Positions 31,626-41,500 of a stretch of DNA of 50,422 bases are shown piece after piece. The stretch is from assembly GCA_002361235.1 (NCBI GenBank), contig DESI01000048.1, positions 1-50,422 of the forward strand, given 5' to 3'. Made by a program: the position numbers and the translations under genes. The stretch is from Porphyromonadaceae bacterium UBA3318 (GTDB taxonomy: Bacteria; Bacteroidota; Bacteroidia; Bacteroidales; Muribaculaceae). Positions within the stretch are counted from its first letter, which is position 1. Each line of letters begins with the position of its first letter. The notes under the pieces are model-generated. The model ran no database searches. It was not told the DNA's origin and worked only from the letters and a program-made list of their open reading frames with translations.

Positions 31626-32588
31626 ATGAAGATGAAAAAGATTATAGCATGCCTGGGGATGGCGCTGATGGTGGGCGCCTCGGCAATGGCTCAGAGCACG
31701 GTGTATCTGACCCGCGAAATCAGTCCGGAGGCCCTGATAAAGATATATAAGGCTCTCGGCGTTTCGGCCAAGGGGCGCGTGGCCGTCAAAATTTCGACCG
31801 GTGAGGGTACGAATCCCAATTATCTGAAGCCTACGCTGATAGGTCCGTTAGTGAACGAGGTGGGCGGCACAATCGTGGAATGCCGCACGGCTTACAAAGG
31901 CGACCGCATGGAGACGGCCGACCACTGGAAGGTGATACACGAGCATGGCTTCGACAGCATCGCGCCCGTAGACCTGATGGACGAGTACGACCAGATCCGC
32001 ATACCGGTGCGCGACAAGAAACACCTGAAATACGACCTCGTGGGCGGCCACCTGGCCAACTACGACTTCATGGTGATGCTGAACCATTTCAAGGGTCACC
32101 CGATGGGCGGCTACGGCGGTGCGCTGAAGAACATGAGCATCGGTTGCGCCAGCCGTGACGGCAAGGCATACATCCACACCGCCGGCGCCACTTCCAATAC
32201 CGACGAACTCTGGTCCATGATTGCGAAGCAGGACGACTTCCTGGAGTCGATGGCAGCCGCGGCCCAGGGCGTGGCCGATTACTTCAACCGCGAGAACGGC
32301 ATAATCTATATCTCGGTGATGAACAACATGACCGTGGACTGCGACTGCGTGGCCCATCCCGCACCGGTCAAACTGGAGGATTACGGCATCCTCGCCTCGA
32401 CCGACCCGGTAGCTCTGGACCAGGCCTGCGTCGACATCATCAATCAGCAGAAGGTGACGGCACACAACGATCCTACCGACCTGATACGGCGCATCGACAA
32501 GCAGCACGGCACGCACACCATCGACTGGGCCGAAAAGATCGGCCTCGGTTCCAAGCAGTACAATATAGTGAACATAGACGGGAAATAA
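31626..32588 (+). CDS. Exported DUF362 domain protein
   Basis: A 320-residue protein with a signal peptide (about 1-22, ending AMA). The DUF362 core is recognisable from KISTGEGTNPNYLKP, VMLNHFKGHPMGGYGGALKNMSIG-type text, the short CDCVAHP motif and the ILASTDPVALDQACVD segment. In this family related proteins bind iron-sulfur clusters or other metals; here only scattered Cys residues (including the CDC motif) could serve. The receptor gene starts six bases after its stop, so the two are one operon. Function is not established; a redox or metal-handling role linked to uptake through the receptor is inferred. Confidence 0.85.
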   Translation: MKMKKIIACLGMALMVGASAMAQSTVYLTREISPEALIKIYKALGVSAKGRVAVKISTGEGTNPNYLKPTLIGPLVNEVGGTIVECRTAYKGDRMETADHWKVIHEHGFDSIAPVDLMDEYDQIRIPVRDKKHLKYDLVGGHLANYDFMVMLNHFKGHPMGGYGGALKNMSIGCASRDGKAYIHTAGATSNTDELWSMIAKQDDFLESMAAAAQGVADYFNRENGIIYISVMNNMTVDCDCVAHPAPVKLEDYGILASTDPVALDQACVDIINQQKVTAHNDPTDLIRRIDKQHGTHTIDWAEKIGLGSKQYNIVNIDGK

Positions 32589-32594
32589 CATAGG

Positions 32595-34517
32595 ATGACC
32601 ACTAACATAGCAGGCAGATTATTGCCCGCCATTGTGATAATGGCGGCAACGACGATACCGGCAGGCGGTCTGCGGGCCTCTTCGCCGGCGTCGGGACTTG
32701 ACAGCGTGCAGTCCATCCCCGACCTGGTGGTGACAGGCACGCGCGACCGCACCGACGTGCGCCATCTGTCGCAGACGGTGTCGATAGTGGACCGCGAGAC
32801 CATAGAGCACAGCATGGAGCCGTCGCTTCTGCCGGTGCTTTCAGCCGAGGTGCCGGGACTGTTCGTCACCGAGCGCGGCGTGTTGGGTTACGGCTCGTCG
32901 GGAGGCTCGGCAGGTGGTATCTCCATACGCGGACTGAGCGGCGGCAACGCCCGCATGATGGTGCTGATAGACGGCCATCCGCAGTATGCCGGCATATTCG
33001 GCCATCCCATATCCGACTCGTACCAGTCGCTGCTGGCCGACAAGGTGGAGGTGTTGCGTGGCCCGGCGTCGGTGCTGTACGGCTCCAATGCAATGGGAGG
33101 CGTGGTGAACATCGTGACGCGCCGGATGCACGGCGACGGCGTCCGCACTCATGTGCGCGCAGGCTACGGATCGTACAACACGCTCGAGACCGAGGTGACC
33201 AACACCGTCCGCAAGCATGGATTCAACAGCGTGGTTAGCGCGTCGTACAACCGTACCGACGGCCACCGCAAGGACATGGGCTTCGAGCAATACGGCGGCT
33301 ACGCCAAGATTGGCTATGACTTCAGCAGCCACTGGCAGGCCTTCGCCGACGTGAACGTGACGCATTACAACGCCCACTGTCCCGGCCCGGACTATGCGCC
33401 GCTGGTCGACGGCTACCAGCGCATCACGCGCGGCGTGGCGTCGATGGTGGTGTCGAACGAATACGACCGCACCTCGGGTGCCGTCAGCTTCTTCTATAAC
33501 TGGGGCAACCACTGGATCAACGACGGCTACACACCGAGCAACGGCCAGACCTCGCAGGACGGCCGCTTCAAGTCGTACGACGACATGATCGGCGTGTCGG
33601 CCTATCAGAGCACCCGGTTCTGGCAGGGCAACCGCATAACGTTGGGCTTCGACTGGTTCCGCTACGGCGGCAAGGCCCGGACCGACTATGTGGCCGGCCC
33701 GCAGGAGGGTACGCGCCGCGACCTGGTGAACAAGCATGAGGATGAATACGCCGGTTATATGGATTTCCGTCAGGATTTGTGGCAATGGCTGTCGCTGAAC
33801 GCCGGTGTGCGTGTGGACCATCACACCCGCGTCGGCACCGAATGGGTGCCGCAGGCCGGACTCGCGTTCCATCTGCCGCGCATCATCGAACTGAAGGCCT
33901 CGGCGTCCAAGGGATTCCGCTATCCCATACTGCGCGAGATGTATATGTTTCCGCCGCAGAATCCCGACCTGAAGCCCGAGTCGATGTGGAATTATGAGAT
34001 TGCTATGTCGCAACAGCTGCTTGACGGCCGGCTGCGTTACGGCGTCAATCTGTTCTATATCGACGGCAAGAACCTGATAGTGACGCTCAGGAACCCCAAC
34101 GGCACAGGTATGCTGAACCGGAACACCGGCAAAGTGAAGAACGCAGGCGTGGAGCTGCAGGGAGGCTACCGCATCAGCTCCGCATGGCGCGTGAATGCCA
34201 ACTACAGCTATCTGCACATGAAGAACCCCGTGATAGCCGCTCCGGAGCACAAACTGTACGTAGGTGCCGAGTTTATGAAAGGCCGCTGGTACGCCGCCAC
34301 GGGCGTACAGTACGTTGCCGACCTCTACACGGCGGTGGGCGACAACCCCAATAAGGAAAGTTATGTGCTGTGGAATCTGCGCGGCCAGTACCGTATCGCC
34401 AAGTGGGTGGACGTCTGGGTTAGGGGAGACAACCTCCTGGCGCAGAAATATGAGATCAACGACGGCTACCCGATGCCCCGCGCCACGGTGATGGCCGGCT
34501 TCAACTTCCATTTTTAA
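32595..34517 (+). CDS. TonB-dependent outer-membrane receptor (siderophore/cobalamin type)
   Basis: A 640-residue receptor. After a signal peptide (about 1-28) comes a TonB-box-like stretch (PDLVVTGTRDRTDV), the plug domain (about 45-165, with VEVLRGPASVLYGSNAMGGVVNIVT) and a beta barrel ending in Phe (GFNFHF). It lacks the N-terminal CarboxypepD-type domain and the size of SusC proteins, so it belongs to the metal-chelate or cofactor receptors, not the glycan transporters. The substrate cannot be read from the sequence. It is translationally close to the DUF362 gene (six bases). A strong hairpin at 34605-34633 follows. Confidence 0.9.
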   Translation: MTTNIAGRLLPAIVIMAATTIPAGGLRASSPASGLDSVQSIPDLVVTGTRDRTDVRHLSQTVSIVDRETIEHSMEPSLLPVLSAEVPGLFVTERGVLGYGSSGGSAGGISIRGLSGGNARMMVLIDGHPQYAGIFGHPISDSYQSLLADKVEVLRGPASVLYGSNAMGGVVNIVTRRMHGDGVRTHVRAGYGSYNTLETEVTNTVRKHGFNSVVSASYNRTDGHRKDMGFEQYGGYAKIGYDFSSHWQAFADVNVTHYNAHCPGPDYAPLVDGYQRITRGVASMVVSNEYDRTSGAVSFFYNWGNHWINDGYTPSNGQTSQDGRFKSYDDMIGVSAYQSTRFWQGNRITLGFDWFRYGGKARTDYVAGPQEGTRRDLVNKHEDEYAGYMDFRQDLWQWLSLNAGVRVDHHTRVGTEWVPQAGLAFHLPRIIELKASASKGFRYPILREMYMFPPQNPDLKPESMWNYEIAMSQQLLDGRLRYGVNLFYIDGKNLIVTLRNPNGTGMLNRNTGKVKNAGVELQGGYRISSAWRVNANYSYLHMKNPVIAAPEHKLYVGAEFMKGRWYAATGVQYVADLYTAVGDNPNKESYVLWNLRGQYRIAKWVDVWVRGDNLLAQKYEINDGYPMPRATVMAGFNFHF

Positions 34518-34537
34518 TGCACGGCCGCTTGGACACT

Positions 34538-34573
34538 TCCCATAAATCCCGCACCTCCCATAAATCCCGCACC
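34538..34573. repeat. 18-bp tandem repeat
   Basis: Two perfect copies of TCCCATAAATCCCGCACC, then a degenerate third copy to about 34595. It lies just after the receptor stop codon. Apart from this repeat, the terminator and the promoter, 34518-34982 shows no gene. Confidence 0.7.
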
Positions 34574-34604
34574 TCTCATATTTCCCATACATCCCTGAAA
34601 AGCG

Positions 34605-34633
34605 ACGCTTCCGGAGCCATGCTCCGGAAGCGT
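34605..34633 (+). terminator. Terminator-like hairpin after the receptor gene
   Basis: Perfect 13-bp arms 34605-34617/34621-34633 around the loop CAT. No strong T-run follows, but position and stability fit the end of the DUF362-receptor transcript. Confidence 0.6.
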
Positions 34634-34813
34634 TGACAATAACAACTTTATACCTTAATAACTTGAATAACTAATGTATGCCCTCACGGGTGTCCCAATG
34701 TATAACTGCTCTGTGGATTAAAGAGTCACACCACCTATAAATCACCATTTGCCTATAATACGGGCATGGTATAATTGACACTCAAACGCAGGGTGTTAAA
34801 AAATGCATCCTGT

Positions 34814-34845
34814 TTTGAAAAAGTGCAAAATATTTTTTAATTTTG
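34814..34845 (+). promoter_or_regulatory. Promoter of the PUL 2 regulator
   Basis: TTTG (34814-34817), 20 nt, TAATTTTG (34838-34845): an exact match to the Bacteroidota consensus. The leader would be about 130 nt long. Confidence 0.65.
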
Positions 34846-34892
34846 CAATATACAACTCCGGTAAGCCGAAATTAAAGTTGAGAAAGTTAAAG

Positions 34893-34961
34893 GAGTTTAG
34901 AAAGTTAGGAGAATACCAAAACGGACGTAAGACAACACTGTTATCTTAACTTTATAAACTC
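34893..34961 (+). other. Long leader hairpin before the PUL 2 regulator
   Basis: Arms 34893-34908 and 34946-34961 pair over 16 bp in the plus-strand RNA, with two G-U pairs, around a 37-nt loop. AAAGTT occurs three times on the left (34874, 34883 and 34901) and AACTT twice on the right, so alternative pairings exist. The structure ends 21 nt before the ATG, suggesting control of translation. Confidence 0.45.
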
Positions 34962-34982
34962 TATAAACTTGATAAGCTATTA

Positions 34983-37769
34983 ATGACTATGCGACTGATC
35001 AGACGTGCGTTGACCACCATATTGTTAGTGCTGGCTTTCGGACTGACCGAGAGCCTGGGCGAGGTGCGTCAGTTCAAGACGCTGACGGGGCGCGACGGCC
35101 TGAGCGACATACTGGTCAATACAATATATAAAGACTATCAGGGCTATATCTGGCTGGGCACCGAGTCGGCCATAGACCGTTACGACGGCAACTTGATAGT
35201 GTCGTACCCTCTGACCGACAAATCCAAGGGGCTGGGCCGCGTCAACGCCATACTGCACACCAAGCAGGGCGACCTGTATATCGGCACCACGTCGGGTCTG
35301 AGCGTTATGCCGGCCGGCACCGTGCAGCCCAAACGCATGCAGACCGACAGGATAAGCATGCCGGTCAACGCCCTGGCCCACGACCGCTCCGGCAACATAT
35401 ACATCGCCACTGACCAGGGACTGTTCAAGTACAACACGCGGCAGAAGCAGCTGGACAAGATCTCGACCGAGGCCGACCTGCGCCGCCCCGACTACAGGTT
35501 CATGGACGTGCTGGTGCAGGACGACCGCATCCTGTGGGCCGCCACGACGCACACGCTGTACCGCTATGTGATCGACACGCAGCAGATCCGTTCGTTCCCC
35601 ATGCCCGGCGGCGGAGAGTGCACGCACATAGCCATGGCCGGCAACCGGATATACATCGGTATGCGCAACGTGGGCTTAGTGCCTTTCGACATCGAAAGCC
35701 AGCGCATGGGCGTGCCGGTGCAGACAGGCAATAACCTTATTACCGACATAGCTGTAGACGGCAACAAGGATCTGTGGATCTCGACCGACGGCGAGGGCGT
35801 GTTCCGCTATTCGCCTGCCACCGGAAGGGTGGAGGAACGCCTCTCTACGTCCGAAGGTACGGTAAGGCTGAAGTCGAATTCCGTGTATTCCGTCATGGTC
35901 GACAATCTCGGGCTGCTGTGGGTGGGATATTACCAGATGGGACTGGACTATACGCCCGACAGCCACAATTATTTCAACACCTATGCGTATCCGGCGGCGG
36001 GATTCGACAGCAACCGCTATGCCGTGCGTGCGATAGCCTTTGACGGTACTACCAAGATAATAGGCACGCGCGACGGACTCTTTGTGGTGGACGACACGCG
36101 CGGCACGTTCCGGCATCACGCATACCCGCAACTGCGCTCCAACATCATATTCTGCATCGCTCCTATGGGTAGGCATCAATATCTGGTGGGCACCTATAAC
36201 GGTGGCATGTACCGTCTCGATTCGCAGACCGGCGACATCAGCGACTTCGACAGCAACGGGGCCATTCCCGGCAATGCCTCGGTGTTCAACATAACGCAGG
36301 ACGACCACGGCGACATTTGGGCCGGCACGTCCGAGGGGCTGGTGCGCTTTCACGAAGACCGTCATCCCGACGTGTGGACCAGCCGTAACTCCAGGCTTCC
36401 GGCAGGGAATGTGTACGAGATATTCTTCGACAGCGCCGGGCGCGGCTGGATATGTACCGAGAACGGCATGGCCCTGTGGAACGGCGAAAGCCTCGACACG
36501 GAAATGTTTCCGAAAGACTTCATCCACAAGCAGAAGATACGCGACATATACGAGGACAGCAGTCATCAGCTGTACTTCGTGCCCGACCGCGGCAGCGTGT
36601 ACCGCTCCGACCTGCAGATGTCGAAGTACGGACCGGTGGAATTCGGCGCAGACGAGAACGTGAACACCATGTTCGTGATCGAGGACCGCGACCGCTGGCT
36701 GTGGCTCGGCACCGACAAGGGACTGATACGCTACGACCGCAAGGAGAACTTCCATCACTTCAATAACGCCGACGGACTCCCCAACCAGGTGTTCACGCTC
36801 TGCGCCCCGATCCGCGATGCAGCCGGCAACCTGTGGATGGGCAATTCGTCTGGACTGATAGAGCTGGATTTCAACCGGTTCAAGAAAACGGCCATAGACC
36901 ATCACCGTCCAGTCACCATCACCGACATGAAATCCAGGGGCAAGAGCATCATGTCGCGCATGCGCAACGACAACGACAACCTGTCCATATCGCTCACCGG
37001 CAAGGAGGACGACCTGGTGATATACCTGTCGGACTTCAGCTACAAGCCGTCGGAATATTTCGTGACCGAATACATGCTGGAAGGCACCGACGGCAAATGG
37101 CACAGGGCCGAAGGATCGGAGCCGATACATCTGTACGACCTGCCCAGCGGCAAATACACGCTCAAGATGCGCGTGCAGGACAACGCGCACACACAGACCG
37201 TGCTGACCATACGCAAGTCGTCCAACATCAGCTGGGCCATGATATTCATAATCGTGGCGCTGACCGGCGGACTCTGCTACACATTATATATATTGTACAG
37301 GAAATTTTACCGTCACTCCAAGGACGAGGATGAATATATCGACGCAGAAGACTCAACTCTCGGAATTACGGCAGCAAAGGAGCCGGAGCACATCAGCTAC
37401 AAGACAACGCGCCTGAGTGACGAAGAGTGCAAACGGCTGTTGAAACTTCTAACTAATGTCATGAACAACGAAAAGCCTTACAACAATCCTAATCTAAAAA
37501 GCTCTGATCTGGCCGCTCTGATCGGCACCAAGAGCCATTCGCTCTCGTTCCTGTTCAACCAGTACATGAAGAAGACCTTCTACGACTATGTGAACGAATA
37601 CCGCGTGGAGGAATTCAAGCGGCTGGTGAACGAAACGGACATATCCCGATATACTCTCACGGCACTGTCCGAGAAGTGCGGATTCTCGTCGCGGGCCAGT
37701 TTCTTCCGCCATTTCAAGGCATCCACCGGCATCACGCCGTCGGAATATATCAAGAACAATTTGCACTGA
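34983..37769 (+). CDS. Membrane-bound propeller sensor with AraC DNA-binding domain (no kinase)
   Basis: A 928-residue regulator. A signal segment (1-26) is followed by a periplasmic beta-propeller sensor with Reg_prop-type blades (about 30-630), a Y_Y_Y-like beta domain (about 665-740) and one membrane helix (about 749-772). A short acidic linker leads to an AraC-type helix-turn-helix domain (about 825-928, ending FKASTGITPSEYIKNN). Unlike an HTCS it has no HisKA, HATPase or receiver domain, so binding in the periplasm must be passed to the DNA-binding domain directly, as in SusR-type regulators. It stands just before the ECF sigma factor and susCD of PUL 2 and is their likely activator. Codon use is strongly GC-ending, as in the rest of PUL 2. 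Confidence 0.88.
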   Translation: MTMRLIRRALTTILLVLAFGLTESLGEVRQFKTLTGRDGLSDILVNTIYKDYQGYIWLGTESAIDRYDGNLIVSYPLTDKSKGLGRVNAILHTKQGDLYIGTTSGLSVMPAGTVQPKRMQTDRISMPVNALAHDRSGNIYIATDQGLFKYNTRQKQLDKISTEADLRRPDYRFMDVLVQDDRILWAATTHTLYRYVIDTQQIRSFPMPGGGECTHIAMAGNRIYIGMRNVGLVPFDIESQRMGVPVQTGNNLITDIAVDGNKDLWISTDGEGVFRYSPATGRVEERLSTSEGTVRLKSNSVYSVMVDNLGLLWVGYYQMGLDYTPDSHNYFNTYAYPAAGFDSNRYAVRAIAFDGTTKIIGTRDGLFVVDDTRGTFRHHAYPQLRSNIIFCIAPMGRHQYLVGTYNGGMYRLDSQTGDISDFDSNGAIPGNASVFNITQDDHGDIWAGTSEGLVRFHEDRHPDVWTSRNSRLPAGNVYEIFFDSAGRGWICTENGMALWNGESLDTEMFPKDFIHKQKIRDIYEDSSHQLYFVPDRGSVYRSDLQMSKYGPVEFGADENVNTMFVIEDRDRWLWLGTDKGLIRYDRKENFHHFNNADGLPNQVFTLCAPIRDAAGNLWMGNSSGLIELDFNRFKKTAIDHHRPVTITDMKSRGKSIMSRMRNDNDNLSISLTGKEDDLVIYLSDFSYKPSEYFVTEYMLEGTDGKWHRAEGSEPIHLYDLPSGKYTLKMRVQDNAHTQTVLTIRKSSNISWAMIFIIVALTGGLCYTLYILYRKFYRHSKDEDEYIDAEDSTLGITAAKEPEHISYKTTRLSDEECKRLLKLLTNVMNNEKPYNNPNLKSSDLAALIGTKSHSLSFLFNQYMKKTFYDYVNEYRVEEFKRLVNETDISRYTLTALSEKCGFSSRASFFRHFKASTGITPSEYIKNNLH

Positions 37770-37932
37770 TTCTGCAACAGGATGAGACGAAATGAGTCTC
37801 ACATTCTTATGCAACTGAGAATCTCAATCTCTTAAGCAGTTGGGAATCAGCTATTGCGACTAAACTTCATCCAAAATTATTAAGAGAGATATAAACGGGG
37901 TCAAAAAAGTTTTTTTCGGCAAATTCGCGTGG

Positions 37933-37959
37933 TAATTTTGCAGTGTCCGCAATGGACAC
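37933..37959 (+). promoter_or_regulatory. ECF sigma factor promoter -7 box with start-site dyad
   Basis: TAATTTTG at 37933-37940 matches the -7 consensus; the -33 region is only a T-rich run. A perfect dyad GTGTCC-N5-GGACAC (37943-37959) begins three bases later, at the expected transcription start. It could be an operator or a 5' RNA hairpin. Confidence 0.5.
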
Positions 37960-37995
37960 AAGGCTCGATGCCTAACCTACAACACTACAAAGGCC

Positions 37996-38511
37996 ATGAA
38001 CGAACAGACCGACAGCCGAGCTGTCATTATCAAATCCTACCATGAGAACTTCGAGCGAGTCCTTCACTTCATCGTGTCGCGCATCAACAACGTAGAGGAT
38101 GCGGAGAATCTGGCGCAGGACGTGTGGGTGCGCGTGCTGACGTTGACCCGTCCGGTGGAGGAGGAGACGCTGACATCGCTTATCTACGTGATAGCGCGCA
38201 ACCTCGTCAACGACTATCTGCGCCGTCTGTGCCACAGCCGCGCATACAGCGAGGAGGTGCTGGAAAGCGGCGTGGAGCGTTACGAACTGTCGCCCGAGAA
38301 TCTGATTTCGGCATTCGAGATAGCGCGCATAGAGCGCGAGCGCGTTGAGTGCCTGCCCGCGCAGCGCCGTATCATATATGAAATGAGCAGATACCAGGAA
38401 AAGACACCCGAGGAGATAGCCGGCATGCTGTCGCTGTCCAAACGCACCGTGGAGAATCACCTCCGCCTGGGGCGCCGCGATGTGCGCAGCTGCATAGCCG
38501 CCGTAGTGTGA
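37996..38511 (+). CDS. ECF-type RNA polymerase sigma factor
   Basis: A 171-residue sigma-70 factor of the extracytoplasmic function type. Region 2 is at about 12-75 (DAENLAQDVWVRV). Region 4 is at about 115-165 (LPAQRRIIYEM, then a helix-turn-helix with LSLSKRTVENHLRLGR). Such factors in Bacteroidota usually control a neighbouring susCD pair and are held by a FecR-type anti-sigma factor. None is encoded here, and the SusC that follows after 71 bp lacks the N-terminal signalling (STN) extension. The factor may therefore be controlled at transcription, perhaps by the upstream AraC-type regulator. Confidence 0.9.
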   Translation: MNEQTDSRAVIIKSYHENFERVLHFIVSRINNVEDAENLAQDVWVRVLTLTRPVEEETLTSLIYVIARNLVNDYLRRLCHSRAYSEEVLESGVERYELSPENLISAFEIARIERERVECLPAQRRIIYEMSRYQEKTPEEIAGMLSLSKRTVENHLRLGRRDVRSCIAAVV

Positions 38512-38582
38512 ATGATTCCGGTTCGGTCATGACAGACATACGCGATTATTAACCAAATACCATAATACAATACCTAACATTT

Positions 38583-41500
38583 ATGAGCATTCGACTTAAA
38601 AACACTATGCCATGGAAGAGCATACTGCGGGTGGGTCTGATTGCCGTGATGGTGGCTGCCGTCACGCCATTGGTGGCGTACGCGCAGCGCGCATCGTCGT
38701 CGGCAGCCGTACCCGGGCAGGTCACCGGCGTGGTACTTGACGAGACCGGTGAGCCTCTGATCGGTGCCACCGTCATGGTGAAGGGAACTACTAACGGTGC
38801 GACCACCGACCTTGACGGCAACTTCTCGATCAAGGCATCGAAGGGGGCCACCCTCGTGGTGTCGTACGTCGGTTACAACTCGCAGGAAGTGAAGGCCACT
38901 TCCGGCAACATGAACATCAAGCTGAAACCCAACGACCAGGTGCTTGACGAACTGGTGGTAGTGGGTTACGGTGTGCAGAAGAAGGCATCCATGACCGGAT
39001 CGGTAACGGTGGTGAACGACGAGAAGCTGCAGGACAAGGGTGCCCTGGCCAGCCCCGTCGAGGCGCTGCAGGGCCAGGTGCCCGGTGTGATCATCACACG
39101 TTCGTCGTCCGCTCCCGGCGAGGAGAACTGGGACATGAAGATCCGTGGTTCCGTATCGAAGAACAATTCCGCACCCCTCGTGATCATAGACGGTATCGAA
39201 TATGAAGGCGTGGGCGCTCTGAACCAGCTGAACCCCTCGGATATCGAGTCGATGAACATACTGAAGGATGCCGCCGCATCAATCTACGGTTCGAAGGCCG
39301 CCGGCGGCGTCGTGCTGATCACCACCAAGAAGGGTAAGGACGACCAGGTGCGCGTGGAATACAACGGATCGTACACCCACAAGTTCGTGGGCAACACCCC
39401 GAAGACCATGAGCATCGACGAATGGGCCGATGCCCAGATCGAGGCATACATGAACGACGGTGACACCACCAACGGATGGATCACCTACGCCAAGATGATG
39501 AAGGAATACAAGGGCCAGTTCATCGACATGCGCAACGGCAACCCGCTGAACGGCATGTTCTCCGATACGCAGGACCTGACATTCTTCGACACCGACTGGA
39601 ACGATGTGATATGGGGCGACTCCTGGAGCACCAACCACGACCTGGCCGTGTCCGGCGGAAAGAACGGCAACACATACCGCGTGTCGGCCGCATACATGTA
39701 CGATGATTCTCCTCTGAAATGGGGCAACAACCACAACAACCGTTTCAACATCCGACTGAACAACACGTTCAAGTTCCACAAACGTTTCTCGCTGACCTCG
39801 TCGATAGCGCTGAACCGCCAGGACCAGGTGTCGCCCACACAGATCGGCGCCTGCCTGACCACCAGCACCGCGCAGCCCGGCTTCCCGACCTCTACGATTG
39901 ACGGCAAGCCTTACGGCTGGGGAACATGGCGCGCGCCCAACTGGGCCGCCGAGCTTGGCGGTGACAACCGCTACAAGGCACTGTCAATCAACGTGAGCGA
40001 GGCATTCCGCTATGACATCATCGAGGGGCTGAGCCTCAACGCCGTGTTCGGTTACAACTACCGTGGCAACACACGCGACGCAAAGACCCTCTCCGTGGAC
40101 TATTATAACTACAAGGGCGACACGAAGGTATTCTCCAACCCCAACCAGGACGACACCAAGTACGAGAAATGGTGGGACCGCCGCGAACTCTTCATGGGCC
40201 AGGGCTATCTGGACTATACCAAGACATGGAAGGACGTGCACAACTTCAAGGCCATGCTCGGTGTGCAGTACTCGTTCACCGACTATGAGTCGAACACCAA
40301 CACCGCTATGGACATCAACGCTCCGCTGGAGGTTGTGAACGGTACGGGTACAATCACCACGACCGGAGCAAAGTGGCAGGAGGCCCTGCTGAGCTACTAC
40401 GGCCGTGTCAACTATGACTTCGATTCAAGATACCTGCTGGAAGGCCAGGCACGTTACGACGGCTCGTCGAAGTTCCAGGCCGAGAACCGCTGGGCGTTCT
40501 TCTGGGGCGTATCGGCCGGATGGCGCATCGGCCAGGAGAAATTCATGGAGGCCGCACGCGGCTGGCTGAGCGAACTGAAGCTCCGCGCATCGTACGGTAA
40601 CGTGGGTAACCAGAACGGTATCGACCGTTACTCGGGCGTGGCTCTCTATAACTTCAAGCCCAACCAGAACGTGATAATCGGCAACGGCAAGATTTCCTGG
40701 ATCGACACCAACGGCAAGCTCGTGAGCCTGGACCGCACCTGGGAGCGCGTGCACAACTACAACGTGGCTCTTGACTTCGGCTTCTTCAACAACCGCCTGA
40801 CCGGTTCGGTCGAGGCATACTGGAAGCGCGTCAACAACATGCTGATCGACGTGATCTATCCAGCCATCCTCGGTGACAACGCGCCGACGGCCAACAAGGG
40901 TAAGTTCAAGGCCTGGGGTTACGACGCCAACATCAACTGGAACCAGACGATAGGCAACGTGACATACCACGTCGGCGGCACATTCACCTATGCCGACAAC
41001 GAACTGCTGGACAACGGAGGCTCCGGTGCCGTCCAGGCCGGCGTCCGTTCCGACCGCGAGGGTTATCCTCTGAACTCAGTATGGGGCTACCGCTACTGCG
41101 GCAAGATCCAGAACGAGGAGCAGCTGAAGAAATACATCGACCGTTACAACGGCACATCGACCGTGGACGGCAACATCTCCAAGCTCCGCGTGGGCGACAA
41201 TATGTTCGAGGACGTGAACAAGGACGGCAAGCTGACCTTCGAGGATCTGGTTTACCTCGGCACCGAGGATCCGAAGATCCAGTTCTCGTTCAACTTCGGC
41301 GCCGCCTGGAAGGGTCTTGACATCGATTTCGTGTTCCAGGGCGCAGGCCGACGCACCGTATGGCGCCGTGACGGCAACAACAACGCCGACGTATGGCGCA
41401 TCCCGACCCGTACGGCATACCAGAACGGCTCGAATCACTTCATCGGCAACGTATGGAGCGAGACCAATCCCGACGGATACTATACTCCGCTTACCCACCA

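Noticed and set aside
32841..34592. Long antisense frame of 583 codons opposite the TonB receptor
   Set aside because: It is the antisense shadow of a GC-rich, strongly codon-biased gene; the translation is His/Val/Arg-rich without any domain.
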